Source: Nocardia amikacinitolerans NBRC 108937 (GTDB lineage Bacteria; Actinomycetota; Actinomycetes; Mycobacteriales; Mycobacteriaceae). From it: 64,000 nt of DNA. Below are positions 32,088 to 40,801 of this stretch, piece after piece. The DNA is taken from NCBI RefSeq assembly GCF_001612615.1, contig NZ_BDAU01000003.1, positions 56,664 to 120,663 of the forward strand, given 5' to 3'. Made by a program: the position numbers and the translations under genes. The notes under the pieces were generated by a model. That model had not been told where the DNA came from and did no database searches. It was given only the letters and a program-made list of their open reading frames with translations. Each line of letters opens with the position of its first letter. Positions within the stretch are counted from its first letter, which is position 1.

Positions 32088-32846
32088 ATGCTCGAGATAT
32101 CCCACCTGACGGTTCGCTTCGGCGGCATCACCGCCCTGCACGACGTCGGCTTCGGCGTCGCGCCTGGCGAGATGGTCGGCCTGATCGGCCCGAACGGGGC
32201 GGGCAAGACCACCCTGTTCAACTGCCTCACCAGGCGCTACCAGCCGACCGAAGGCACGATGCGCTACCAGGGCGAGGACCTGCTGACGGTCCGTCCCGAC
32301 GCGCTGGCCGGGCTCGGCATCGCCCGCACCTTCCAGAATCTGGGGTTGTTCCCCCGCATGTCCGTCCGGGACAACGTGCTCGTCGGCGCCCACCACCGGG
32401 CCTCCGCCGGTTTCCTCTCCGCGAGTCTGCGCCTGCCGCGGGTGCGCGGGGAGGAGCGGCGGCTGCGCGCCGAGGTCGACGCGCTGCTGGAGCGGCTCGA
32501 TCTTGCCGATGTCGCCGACCATCCGGCCGCGGGCCTGCCGTTCGGCACGCTCAAGCGGATCGAGCTGGCCCGCGCGCTGGCCGTCGGGCCGCGCCTGCTG
32601 CTGCTGGACGAGCCGGTCAACGGACTCAGCCACGGCGAGGTCGACGTGTTCGCCGAGCGCCTGCGCGCCCTGCGCGCCGAGTTCGACCTGACGGTGATCG
32701 TCGTCGAACACCACATGGGATTCGTCATGGGCACCTGCGACCGGGTGGTGTGCCTGGAGTTCGGCCGCGTCATCGCCGAGGGCGAACCCGAAGCGGTGCA
32801 ACGTGATCCGGCGGTCATCCGGGCCTACCTGGGGACGGCGGCATGA
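32088..32846 (+). CDS. livG: Branched-chain-type ABC importer, ATP-binding subunit (LivG-like)
   Basis: A 252-residue ATPase. ATG 32088 follows GGAGGACGA. Walker A GPNGAGKTT, Q-loop ARTFQNLGLFPRMSV, the family-typical signature LPFGTLKRIELARAL, Walker B LLLLDEP, and H-loop VVEHHMGF. The extended insert before the signature (residues 105-140) separates LivG from LivF. It powers uptake with LivF and two permeases encoded next; the four-base ATGA overlap with the next gene shows an operon. The substrate is probably an organic acid used by the nearby CoA-pathway enzymes. Confidence 0.92.
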   Translation: MLEISHLTVRFGGITALHDVGFGVAPGEMVGLIGPNGAGKTTLFNCLTRRYQPTEGTMRYQGEDLLTVRPDALAGLGIARTFQNLGLFPRMSVRDNVLVGAHHRASAGFLSASLRLPRVRGEERRLRAEVDALLERLDLADVADHPAAGLPFGTLKRIELARALAVGPRLLLLDEPVNGLSHGEVDVFAERLRALRAEFDLTVIVVEHHMGFVMGTCDRVVCLEFGRVIAEGEPEAVQRDPAVIRAYLGTAA

Positions 32847-33568
32847 CCGACGAAGCGTTTCTCACCGTTACCGACCTGCGCGCGGGCTACGGCGCGGCCA
32901 AGGTGCTGCACGGGCTGAGCTTCTCGGTGGCTCGCGGCGAGGTCTGCGCGGTCCTCGGGCCCAACGGCGCGGGCAAGACGACCTTGCTGCGTGCGCTGTG
33001 CGGCATGATCAAGGTGCGCGGCACGGTCCGGCTCGACGACGCCGAAATCACCGGCCGCACACCGGAAGCCATCGCGCGTCTCGGCGTCGCGCATGTCCCC
33101 GAGGGCCGCGGCACCTTCCTGCCGCTGACCGTCGAGGAGAACCTGCGCCTCGGCGCCTATCAGCACCGCGATCGCGCCCGCACCGAGGCCGACCTGCGCC
33201 GAGTCTTCGACTTCTTCCCCATCCTGCGCGACAAGCTGCGCGAGACGGCGGGCGGCCTCTCCGGCGGTCAGCAGCAGATGCTGGCCATCGGCAGGGCGCT
33301 CATGTCCCGGCCCCGGCTGTTGCTGCTGGACGAGCCGTCGCTCGGCCTCTCGCCCCTGGTCACCCAGGAGCTGTTTCAGATCGTGCACACCATCAACGAA
33401 GAGGAGCGCACCACCGTGATCGTCGTGGAGCAGAACGCGCATCTCGCGCTCGGGACCGCCCACCGGGCGCACGTCCTGGAGACCGGACGAATCGTGTTGT
33501 CCGGCACCGCGGCTCAGATCAAGGCCGACGAGCAGGTCGCCGAGTCCTATCTCGGATACCGGGTGTGA
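32843..33568 (+). CDS. livF: Branched-chain-type ABC importer, ATP-binding subunit (LivF-like)
   Basis: A 241-residue ATPase, start overlapping the previous stop by 4 bp. Walker A GPNGAGKTT, signature LSGGQQQMLAIGRAL, Walker B LLLLDEPSLGLSP, and H-loop region VVEQNAHLAL. ARLGVAHVPEGRGTFLPLTVEENL is characteristic of LivF proteins. It pairs with LivG as a heterodimer at the permeases. Confidence 0.92.
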   Translation: MTDEAFLTVTDLRAGYGAAKVLHGLSFSVARGEVCAVLGPNGAGKTTLLRALCGMIKVRGTVRLDDAEITGRTPEAIARLGVAHVPEGRGTFLPLTVEENLRLGAYQHRDRARTEADLRRVFDFFPILRDKLRETAGGLSGGQQQMLAIGRALMSRPRLLLLDEPSLGLSPLVTQELFQIVHTINEEERTTVIVVEQNAHLALGTAHRAHVLETGRIVLSGTAAQIKADEQVAESYLGYRV

Positions 33569-33570
33569 TC

Positions 33571-34452
33571 ATGGCCGGATTTCTGCAACAGATCATCGAA
33601 GGCCTCACGGCCGGATCGATTTACGCCGGTCTCGCGCTGGCGCTCGTGCTCATCTACCGATTCACCGGCATCGTCAATTTCGCCCAGGGCGAGCTGGCCA
33701 TGTTCTCGGCCTTCCTGGCCTGGCAGTGCGTGCAGAGCGGTCTTCCGTTCTGGGCCGCGTTGCTCGCCACCCTCGCGGTGTCCTTCGTCGGCGGCATGCT
33801 GATCGAACGGGTGATCATCCGACCCGTCGAGGGCGCACCGGAACTGACGCTGGTGATCGTCACCGTCGGCCTGTTCTTCTTCGTCAACGCCGCGGCGGGC
33901 TGGATCTGGTCCTACCAGGTGAAGACTTTCCCGAACCCGTTCCCGGAGGGGGCTTTCCGAGCCGGTGGCGTCACCGCAGGCTACAGCAGTCTCGGTGTGC
34001 TCGGCGTGGTCGCCGCGGTCATGGGCTTGCTGTACCTGCTGTTCCGCTACACCAAGATCGGACTGGCGATGCGGGCTGTGGCCTGCAACCCGCAGTCGGC
34101 GCGCTTGGTCGGCATCCGCGTCGGCACCGTGCTCGCACTCGGCTGGGGTCTTGCCGCACTGGTCGGCGCGGTCTCCGGCGTGCTGTCGGCGCCGCTGCTG
34201 TTCCTCGAGCCGAACATGATGGGCGGCGTCCTGATCTACGCGTTCGCGGCGGCGACGCTCGGCGGCTTCGACAGCCCGGGCGGCGCGGTGGCGGGCGGGC
34301 TGATCGTCGGGGTCGCCGAAACCCTCACCGGCGCTTACCTGGACGTCATCGGCACCGAACTCAAGATCGGCGTGCCACAGGTGATCATTCTCGGCGTCCT
34401 GCTGCTGCGGCCGCAGGGTCTGTTCGGTCGCGCGGTGGTGGAACGGGTATGA
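33571..34452 (+). CDS. livH: Branched-chain-type ABC importer permease (LivH-like)
   Basis: A 293-residue permease with about eight membrane helices. It opens with the LivH hallmark LQQIIEGLTAGSIYAGLALALVLIYR in two parts, followed by TGIVNFAQGELAM; the coupling loop is RYTKIGLAMRAVACNPQSARLVGI. ATG 33571 lies 2 bp after the LivF stop. It overlaps the next permease gene by 4 bp. Confidence 0.92.
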   Translation: MAGFLQQIIEGLTAGSIYAGLALALVLIYRFTGIVNFAQGELAMFSAFLAWQCVQSGLPFWAALLATLAVSFVGGMLIERVIIRPVEGAPELTLVIVTVGLFFFVNAAAGWIWSYQVKTFPNPFPEGAFRAGGVTAGYSSLGVLGVVAAVMGLLYLLFRYTKIGLAMRAVACNPQSARLVGIRVGTVLALGWGLAALVGAVSGVLSAPLLFLEPNMMGGVLIYAFAAATLGGFDSPGGAVAGGLIVGVAETLTGAYLDVIGTELKIGVPQVIILGVLLLRPQGLFGRAVVERV

Positions 34453-35510
34453 GCGACATGGGAACTCGAAACACCACCCTCGCGGCGGACACCTCCACTG
34501 CGCCGACCGAAACCCCGGGCGCCGAAACGCGGCGGCTGCGGATGCCGAACTGGTCGTGGCTCGGGATCGGCGCGCTACTGCTGATCGCCTGTCTCGCACC
34601 GTTCCAGCTGGTGCCGTTCCGCACCTTCCAGCTTGCGCTGGCGATGATCTACGCGGTCGCGCTGCTGGGGCTGAATTTGCTGGTCGGCCACACCGGTCAG
34701 ATCTCGCTGGGGCACGGCGCGTTCTTCGCGGTCGGCTCCTACACCAGCGCGGTGTTGATGGACCGTTGGGACACACCGTATTTCGCGACACTTCCGGTCG
34801 CAGCGGCGGTGGCCTTCGCGCTCGGTTTCGCCCTCGGCATTCCTGCTCTGCGGCTGCGCGGTCTGTATCTGGCACTGGTCACCTTGGCCATCGCGATCTT
34901 CCTGGTGCCGCTGCTCAAGCGGTTCGAGTCGGTCACCGGCGGATCCATGGGGCTGACGCTGACCAAGCCAGCGCCGCCGGTGTGGACCGGGTTGGCCGAG
35001 GACCAGTGGCTGTACTTCCTTGCGCTGCTCGTCACCGTCGTGAGCTTCCTCCTGGTCGCCGGGCTGCTGCGCTCGCGGGTCGGCCGGGCGCTGCACGCGA
35101 TCCGCGACAACGAGATCGCCGCCGAGGTGATGGGCGTGCGCCTGGCCTTCTACAAGACCCTCGCCTTCGCCTGCGGCGCCATGCTCGCCGGTGCGGCGGG
35201 CTGCGTCTACACCTGGGTGATCGGCTTCGTCTCGCCGGACTCCTTCGCCGTCGGATTGTCGATCACGCTGCTGGCCGGATTGGTCGTCGGCGGGCTCGGC
35301 GGTCACTGGGGACCGCTGCTCGGCGGGCTGTTCGTGATGTACGTCCCGAGCTTCGCCCAGGACCTCAACCAGGCGGCCCCCGGAGTGATCTTCGGCCTGC
35401 TGATCATCGCGGTCATGTACCTCGCGCCCAACGGATTGGCCGGACTCCTCGGCCGCACGGCGCGCTGGCTCGAACGTCTAGTTCGGAAAGGGAAGAACAA
35501 TGCGCACTAA
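34449..35510 (+). CDS. livM: Branched-chain-type ABC importer permease (LivM-like)
   Basis: A 353-residue permease with an extra hydrophilic N-terminal 30 residues and about nine helices. LivM features: LNLLVGHTGQISLGHGAFFAVG, LRLRGLYLALVTLA, SVTGGSMGLTL, and the coupling loop VGRALHAIRDNEIAAEVMGV. It overlaps LivH (ATGA) and the substrate-binding gene (11 bp), so all five importer genes form one transcript. Confidence 0.92.
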   Translation: MSDMGTRNTTLAADTSTAPTETPGAETRRLRMPNWSWLGIGALLLIACLAPFQLVPFRTFQLALAMIYAVALLGLNLLVGHTGQISLGHGAFFAVGSYTSAVLMDRWDTPYFATLPVAAAVAFALGFALGIPALRLRGLYLALVTLAIAIFLVPLLKRFESVTGGSMGLTLTKPAPPVWTGLAEDQWLYFLALLVTVVSFLLVAGLLRSRVGRALHAIRDNEIAAEVMGVRLAFYKTLAFACGAMLAGAAGCVYTWVIGFVSPDSFAVGLSITLLAGLVVGGLGGHWGPLLGGLFVMYVPSFAQDLNQAAPGVIFGLLIIAVMYLAPNGLAGLLGRTARWLERLVRKGKNNAH

Positions 35511-36750
35511 GGCAATCCGCGCCGTCGGCGTCGCGGCCGCCGTCCTGCTCGCGGTCTCCGGCTGCGGCGGCCGCGGCGACGCGGGCAGTACCGTCGGGCA
35601 GGGTGAATGCCGTGGTCAGCAGACCACCGGCATCTCCGACAGCAGCATCAAGCTGGGCGGTGTCTACCCGCTGTCGGGCCCCGCCTCCGCGTACGGCGAG
35701 CTGCCCAAGGGCGTTCGCGCCTACTTCGACTACCTCAACGCCGAGCACGGCGGAATCGGTGGCCGCACCGTCGAATACCTGGTCCGCGACGACGGCTACC
35801 AGCCGCCCAAGACCGTCGAGGAGACCCGCCGCTTGGTGGAGCAGGATCAGGTGTTCGCCGTCTTCCAGACGCTGGGCACCCCCACCTCCTCCGCGGTGTG
35901 GGATTACCTCAACCAGCGCAAGGTGCCCCAGGTGTTCGTCGCGGGCGGCGCGACGAAATGGGGTGCGGACGAAGGACATCCGTGGACCATCGGCTGGCAG
36001 CCCAGCTACCGCGCCGAGGGCCGCGCCTTCGCGCAGTACGTGCGCCAGCACAAAGCCGACGCGACCGTGGCGGTGCTCTACCAGAACGACGACTTCGGCA
36101 AGGATCTGCTGGCCAGCTTCACCGAGGCCGTCGCGGGCAGCGGCGTCCGGGTGGTCGCCGAGCAGAGCTACGAGGTCACCGACCCGACCGTGGAACCGCA
36201 GGTGCGCAACCTGGCTAACACGAAAGCCGATGTGCTGCTGAACTTCTCCACGCCGAAGTTCGCCTCCCAGGCGCTGGCGGCCGAGCGCCGCAACACCGAC
36301 TGGAACCCGCTGCACGTCCTGACCCAGGTGGCCAACACCATCAGCACGCTGAAGCCGGTCGGGCTGGAGAACGCCCAGGGCGTGGTGTCGGCGGCGTTCA
36401 CCAAGGACCCGTCCGACCCGCAGTGGTCGGCCGACCCCGCCATGCGGCTCTACCAGGAGAAGCTGGCGAAGTACGCGCCTGGCGCCGACCCGACCAACCA
36501 GTACACCGTGGTCGGCTGGGCGGCCGCTGAGAGCTTCCACAAGACGATGGAAGCCGCGAAATGCCCCACCCGCGAAGGACTTCGCGACGCCATGCGCTCG
36601 CTCGACGATGTCGGCATCGACCTGCTGCTGCCCGGCATCACGCTGAAGACCGGCGAGGGCGACGCGTTCCCGATGGAGTCCCTGCGCATCCAGCGGTTCG
36701 AGGGTGACCACTGGGTGCTGACCGGCGACGTCATCGACACCGGCAAATAA
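35500..36750 (+). CDS. ABC importer substrate-binding lipoprotein
   Basis: A 416-residue periplasmic-binding-type lipoprotein. Signal peptide with lipobox LAVSGC (Cys about 25), so it is tethered outside the membrane. The body is the type I fold used for amino acids, amides and aromatic or dicarboxylic acids (SSIKLGGVYPLSGPASAYGELPKG, GGIGGRTVEYLVRDDGYQPPKTVEETRRLV in two parts, and VAVLYQNDDFGKDLL). Ligand specificity cannot be read from the sequence. It begins inside the end of livM. Confidence 0.92.
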   Translation: MRTKAIRAVGVAAAVLLAVSGCGGRGDAGSTVGQGECRGQQTTGISDSSIKLGGVYPLSGPASAYGELPKGVRAYFDYLNAEHGGIGGRTVEYLVRDDGYQPPKTVEETRRLVEQDQVFAVFQTLGTPTSSAVWDYLNQRKVPQVFVAGGATKWGADEGHPWTIGWQPSYRAEGRAFAQYVRQHKADATVAVLYQNDDFGKDLLASFTEAVAGSGVRVVAEQSYEVTDPTVEPQVRNLANTKADVLLNFSTPKFASQALAAERRNTDWNPLHVLTQVANTISTLKPVGLENAQGVVSAAFTKDPSDPQWSADPAMRLYQEKLAKYAPGADPTNQYTVVGWAAAESFHKTMEAAKCPTREGLRDAMRSLDDVGIDLLLPGITLKTGEGDAFPMESLRIQRFEGDHWVLTGDVIDTGK

Positions 36751-36827
36751 CCACTCCCCCACCACGTGCCGCGGCGCACTCCGGCGTCGTCGGCAAGCAC
36801 GAAGAAAACCGATCGATGAGGATCAAA

Positions 36828-37586
36828 ATGAAACTGCGAAACAGCGTCGTGACCGCAGCTCTGGCGGCCGTTGCCGTCGGTGTCGGTGGCGCGGGCATCA
36901 CCAACGCCCAGCCCGCGCCGGAACAGCGTGAGGTGCACTACGAGGTGACCCGCCAGGGCGATTCCGCCGTGGTGAAGGTCGGCGACGGCAAGTTGCGCGT
37001 CGTCGCGGACCAGCTGGTGGTCACCGCCGCGGACGACACGCCGGTCGCGGCAGTGCCGCTCACCTACCGCATGGACGCCATGGCCTATCCCATCGCGGCC
37101 CGCATCGAGGGCGACAGCGCGATTCTGACGCCCTCCCGCGAGGGCGGAACACCGGTGACGGCGGTGGCGGCACACGAGGTCATCAGTACGGAGCAGGCCG
37201 CCAAGCAGGTGGCCGAATCCTTCACTCCGCGTGACCAATCCGCGCTCGGCGTGTTCGCCCAGCGGATGACCATCAGCGCCGCGGTGAGCGCCGTCGTCGG
37301 CGCGGTGCTCGGCGGCGGCGTCGGCTGTCTGCTCGGCGGTGCGGCGGGCGCCACGGTCGCCAGCCCGGTGATCGCGCTGCTGCTCCCCTGGGTCGGCGCG
37401 ACCATCGCCGGGTGCGTGCTCGGCGCGGCGACGCTGGGCGCGGTGGGCGCCATGGTCGGGCTGATCACGGTGGGCGGTCCGGTCGCGCTGTTCTCGGCGT
37501 TCCAGTACTTCTCCACCATCCTGACCCCCTGCCCGCCGGAACTGCCCTACTGCAAGGACCCCTCGGTTCCGGCTCCCCCTAAGTAA
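36828..37586 (+). CDS. Secreted glycine-zipper protein, paralog of the 1020-1580 protein
   Basis: About 252 residues. ATG 36828 is favoured because GAGGATC lies at good spacing; ATG 36816 is possible. The signal peptide ends near ITNAQPAP. The beta-rich part (VVKVGDGKLRVVADQLVVTA, then AAVPLTYRMD) and the C-terminal hydrophobic glycine-zipper stretch (SAVVGAVLGGGVGCLLGGAAGA, VGATIAGCVLGAATLGAVGAM) match the shorter paralog near the window start. It sits 77 bp after the importer operon and before an acyl-CoA dehydrogenase. It might be an envelope or channel-like component for substrate entry; this is only inferred from position. Confidence 0.75.
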   Translation: MKLRNSVVTAALAAVAVGVGGAGITNAQPAPEQREVHYEVTRQGDSAVVKVGDGKLRVVADQLVVTAADDTPVAAVPLTYRMDAMAYPIAARIEGDSAILTPSREGGTPVTAVAAHEVISTEQAAKQVAESFTPRDQSALGVFAQRMTISAAVSAVVGAVLGGGVGCLLGGAAGATVASPVIALLLPWVGATIAGCVLGAATLGAVGAMVGLITVGGPVALFSAFQYFSTILTPCPPELPYCKDPSVPAPPK

Positions 37587-37604
37587 CACCCCGAGAAGAG
37601 ATCA

Positions 37605-37643
37605 CGCAGGCCTGTCTGGCGCACACCGCCGGGCAGGCCTGCG
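37605..37643 (+). terminator. Terminator after the importer/glycine-zipper genes
   Basis: CGCAGGCCTG and CAGGCCTGCG form a perfect 10-bp outer stem. An inner GGCG/CGCC stem is separated from it by a symmetric 3x3 internal loop. Confidence 0.75.
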
Positions 37644-37683
37644 CGGCGGTGCATGGCGCCGCCCGACGAGGAAGGAAATCAGC

Positions 37684-38841
37684 GTGCGCAGAACAGTTTT
37701 CGAGGCCGACCACGAGGCGTTCCGGGAGACCGTCCGGTCGTTCATCGAATCCGAGGTCGTCCCGGAGTACGACAAGTGGTACGCCGACGGCATCGTGCCC
37801 CGCGACTTCTATCGCAAGCTCGGCGAGCTCGGCGTGTTCGGCATCGAGGTTCCCACCGAGTACGGCGGCGCCGGGATCGAATCGTTCTCCTTCCAGGCCG
37901 TGCTCACCGAGGAGATCGCGCGCGCCGCGGTGTCCTTCGGCGGCTCCAGTGTCCATGTGTCGCTGTGCCTTCCGTACCTCAAGGCGCTGGCCACCGAGGA
38001 GCAGAAGCAGCGCTGGCTGCCCGGCTTCGTCAGCGGCGACATCATGTTCGCCATCGCCATGACCGAACCCGGCACCGGCTCGGACCTCGCGGGCATCCGC
38101 ACCACAGCGACCCTGTCCGAGGACGGCACGCATTACGTGCTCAACGGCGCCAAGACCTTCATCACCGGCGGCGTGCACGCGGACCGGGTCATCGTGTGCG
38201 CGCGCACCGCGCCCTCGACGGCGGAAGACCGCCGCTACGGCCTGTCCCTGCTCGTGGTGGACACGAGCTCTCCCGGCTACTCCGTCGGCCGCAAGCTGGA
38301 CAAGCTGGGCCTGAAGGTTTCCGACACCGCCGAACTCACCTTCACCGACGTCCGGGTTCCGGTCGAGGATCTGCTCGGCGAGGAACACCGGGGGTTCTCC
38401 TACCTCGGCCAGAACCTGCCGCAGGAGCGGCTCAGCATCGCCGTCGGCGCCTACGCCCAGGCCAAGGCGGCCGTGCGGTTCGCGCACCAATACACCAGGG
38501 ACCGTTTGGTTTTCGCCAAGCCGGTGGCCAGCTTCCAGAACACGAAATTCGAGCTGGCGGCCTGCCGTGCCGAAGTGGACGCGGCCGAAGCCGTGGTGGA
38601 TCGCGCACTCGCCGCGCACGACCGCGGTGAGCTGACCGCCGCCGACGCCGCCTCGGCCAAGCTGTTCTGCACCGAGACCGCCTCCCGCGTGATCGACCGC
38701 TGCCTCCAGCTGCACGGCGGCTACGGCTACATCACCGAATATCCGATCGCCCGCCTGTACGCCGACAACCGCGTCAACCGGATCTACGGCGGAACCAGCG
38801 AGGTGATGCGCATGATCATCGCCAAAGATATGGGGCTGTAA
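37684..38841 (+). CDS. Acyl-CoA dehydrogenase (long-chain/isovaleryl-type active site)
   Basis: A 385-residue flavoenzyme. GTG 37684 follows GAGGAAGGAAATCAGC. FAD/substrate motifs are FAIAMTEPGTGSDLAGI, GAKTFITGG, and the C-terminal LQLHGGYGYITEYPIARLYADNR in two parts. The usual C-terminal catalytic Glu (YEGT) is replaced by Gly (IYGGTSEV). A Glu stands instead in NLPQERLSIA, the position used by long-chain and isovaleryl-CoA dehydrogenases. It makes the 2,3-enoyl-CoA in the first beta-oxidation step. It is probably part of the pathway encoded at 39.9-46.3 kb, which has a second dehydrogenase. Confidence 0.9.
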   Translation: MRRTVFEADHEAFRETVRSFIESEVVPEYDKWYADGIVPRDFYRKLGELGVFGIEVPTEYGGAGIESFSFQAVLTEEIARAAVSFGGSSVHVSLCLPYLKALATEEQKQRWLPGFVSGDIMFAIAMTEPGTGSDLAGIRTTATLSEDGTHYVLNGAKTFITGGVHADRVIVCARTAPSTAEDRRYGLSLLVVDTSSPGYSVGRKLDKLGLKVSDTAELTFTDVRVPVEDLLGEEHRGFSYLGQNLPQERLSIAVGAYAQAKAAVRFAHQYTRDRLVFAKPVASFQNTKFELAACRAEVDAAEAVVDRALAAHDRGELTAADAASAKLFCTETASRVIDRCLQLHGGYGYITEYPIARLYADNRVNRIYGGTSEVMRMIIAKDMGL

Positions 38842-38847
38842 GGGATC

Positions 38848-39762
38848 TCAGCGCCCGCGCGGCGTCGGCTCGGGCGGTGTCGGCAATACCTCCTCGGCCA
38901 CCTCGAGCACGGCGGCCAGCGCGCGGGAGGTGTTGTCGGCCCGCCAGGCCAGTGCGGACGCGAGCGCGGGGACGTCGCCGCGAAGTTCCTTGTAGACCAT
39001 GCCGGTGCGGTGGATGTGCTGCACCGAGGAGAGCGTCAGCGTCACACCCACGCCCGCGGCGACCAAATCGAGGATGGTGTAGGAGTCCGGCGCCTCCTGC
39101 ACGATGCGCGGCGTGAACCCGGCGTCGAGCGCCGTGCGCACCAGATGGTCGCGCACGCTCGAGCCCTGCGTGCCGGGGAAGGTGACGAAGGCGTCGTCGG
39201 CCAGGTCCGCGACATCGATGTCGGGGGCGTCGGCGAGCGGGTGCTCGGCGGGCAGCGCGGCGACCAGCCGTTCGTACTGGATGACCCGCACCGCGACGCC
39301 CTCGCGCCGCACCGGCAGCCGGACGAAGCCGAGATCCAGCTCGCGCGCGGCGACCAGGTTGAGCGCGGCGCCCGCGTAGGTCTGTCCGCGCAGACGCACT
39401 TCGATACCGGGATGCGCGGCCCGCACCGCCCTGGTCAGCGTCGGCAGCACCTCGTGACTGCTCGCGCCCGCGAAGCCGATCGAGACCCTGCCGACCTCGC
39501 CGCGCCCGGACGCGACCGCCGCGCGCCTGGCCACCTCGACGGCGTCGAGAACCGTGCGCGCGTGCGGCAACAGCACCTCGCCCGCGGCGGTCAGCCGCAC
39601 CGAGCGGGTATTGCGCTCGAACAGCGCGACCCCGAGCTCCTTCTCCAACGCCCGGATCTGCTGGCTCAGCGGCGGCTGGGCCATGTGCAGGCGCTCGGCC
39701 GCGCGGCCGAAGTGCAACTCCTCGGCGACGGCGACGAACCCGGCGAGATGGCGAAACTCCAC
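38848..39762 (-). CDS. LysR-family regulator of the CoA-pathway genes
   Basis: A 304-residue regulator. The HTH reads EFRHLAGFVAVAEELHFGRAAERLHMAQPPLS in two parts, then QQIRALEKELG; this PPLSQQI type is found in CatM/BenM-like activators of aromatic and dicarboxylate catabolism. The effector domain contains the GxxSSHEVLP start typical of that group. It is divergent from the CoA-transferase operon across 106 bp of AT-richer DNA, so it most likely activates that operon in response to a pathway metabolite. Confidence 0.9.
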   Translation of the reverse strand: MEFRHLAGFVAVAEELHFGRAAERLHMAQPPLSQQIRALEKELGVALFERNTRSVRLTAAGEVLLPHARTVLDAVEVARRAAVASGRGEVGRVSIGFAGASSHEVLPTLTRAVRAAHPGIEVRLRGQTYAGAALNLVAARELDLGFVRLPVRREGVAVRVIQYERLVAALPAEHPLADAPDIDVADLADDAFVTFPGTQGSSVRDHLVRTALDAGFTPRIVQEAPDSYTILDLVAAGVGVTLTLSSVQHIHRTGMVYKELRGDVPALASALAWRADNTSRALAAVLEVAEEVLPTPPEPTPRGR

Positions 39763-39868
39763 GACGACCCCATTAGGTAAGAATCCATATCACTGCATTG
39801 CGAATTGAGTATTGGACTATATCGGTCGAACAAGGCACCGTGAGGATCGATCCGAAGGAAGGAGCCCG

Positions 39869-40801
39869 ATGTCCCCGTCCAAGCAGCTCACGATGCGCGA
39901 GGCGATCGCCGCGTTCGTCGAGGACGGTGCGACCGTGGCCTTGGAGGGATTCACCCATTTGATCCCGGTCGCCGCTGGTCACGAGCTGATCCGACAGCGA
40001 AGGCGCGAGTTGACGCTGGTCAGGATGACGCCCGATATCGTCTTCGACCAACTGGTCGCGGCGGGCGTGGCGCGCAAGATGATCTTCTCGTTCACCGGCA
40101 ACAGCTCGGTCGGCTCGCTGTACGCCATCCGCAGGGCCGTCGAGCGCCGTGATCCGCGCGTCCTGGAGATCGAGGAGTACAGCCACTACGGCCTGCTCGC
40201 CCGCTACCTCGCCGGGGCCGCGAATCTGCCCTTCTATCCGGTGCGTTCGTACGCGGGCGGCGATCTGCCGGCGCACAATCCGCGCATCGCCAAGGTGACC
40301 TCGCCGTATCCCGCCTCGGACGGCGGCGTCGAGGAGATCTACGTGGTTCCGCCGATCCGGCCCGACGTCGCGATCCTGCACGCGCAGCGGGCGGACCGCG
40401 CGGGCAATGTGCAGGCGTGGGGCATTCTCGGCCCGCTCCAAGAAATCGCTTTCGCCTCGGCGCGCACCATTGTGGTGGTCGAGGAGATCGTCGAGGACGA
40501 GGTGATCCGCGCCGACCCGAACCGCACCGTGATTCCCGGCTTCGCGGTCGACGCGGTCGTCGAGTGCCCGCGCGGCGCGCACCCCTCCTACGTGCAGGGC
40601 TACTACGACCGCGACAACGACTTCTACCGGTCCTGGCCCGAGATCAGCAGGGATTCCGCCGCGCTGGATCGCTGGTTGCGCGAATGGGTCCACGACCTGC
40701 CCGATCACGCCGCCTACCTGGAGAAACTCGGCCCCGGCTACTTCGACCGCCTCATCCCGGAGCCCGCCATGTCCCAGCCCGTCGACTATGGATGTGCCTG
40801 A
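39869..40801 (+). CDS. CoA transferase subunit A (CatI-like, glutaconate-type family I)
   Basis: A 310-residue subunit. ATG 39869 follows AAGGAAGGAGCCCG. LTMREAIAAFVEDGATVALEGFTHLIP in parts, RMTPDIVFDQLVAAG, FTGNSSVGSL and GGAHPSYVQGYYDRDN-like segments match 3-oxoadipate CoA-transferase subunit CatI of Pseudomonas. That protein moves CoA from succinyl-CoA to a dicarboxylic or 3-oxo acid. SPYPASDGG also resembles IpdA-type steroid-ring CoA proteins. It forms the alpha part of an alpha-beta enzyme with the next gene, overlapping it by one base. Confidence 0.88.
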   Translation: MSPSKQLTMREAIAAFVEDGATVALEGFTHLIPVAAGHELIRQRRRELTLVRMTPDIVFDQLVAAGVARKMIFSFTGNSSVGSLYAIRRAVERRDPRVLEIEEYSHYGLLARYLAGAANLPFYPVRSYAGGDLPAHNPRIAKVTSPYPASDGGVEEIYVVPPIRPDVAILHAQRADRAGNVQAWGILGPLQEIAFASARTIVVVEEIVEDEVIRADPNRTVIPGFAVDAVVECPRGAHPSYVQGYYDRDNDFYRSWPEISRDSAALDRWLREWVHDLPDHAAYLEKLGPGYFDRLIPEPAMSQPVDYGCA

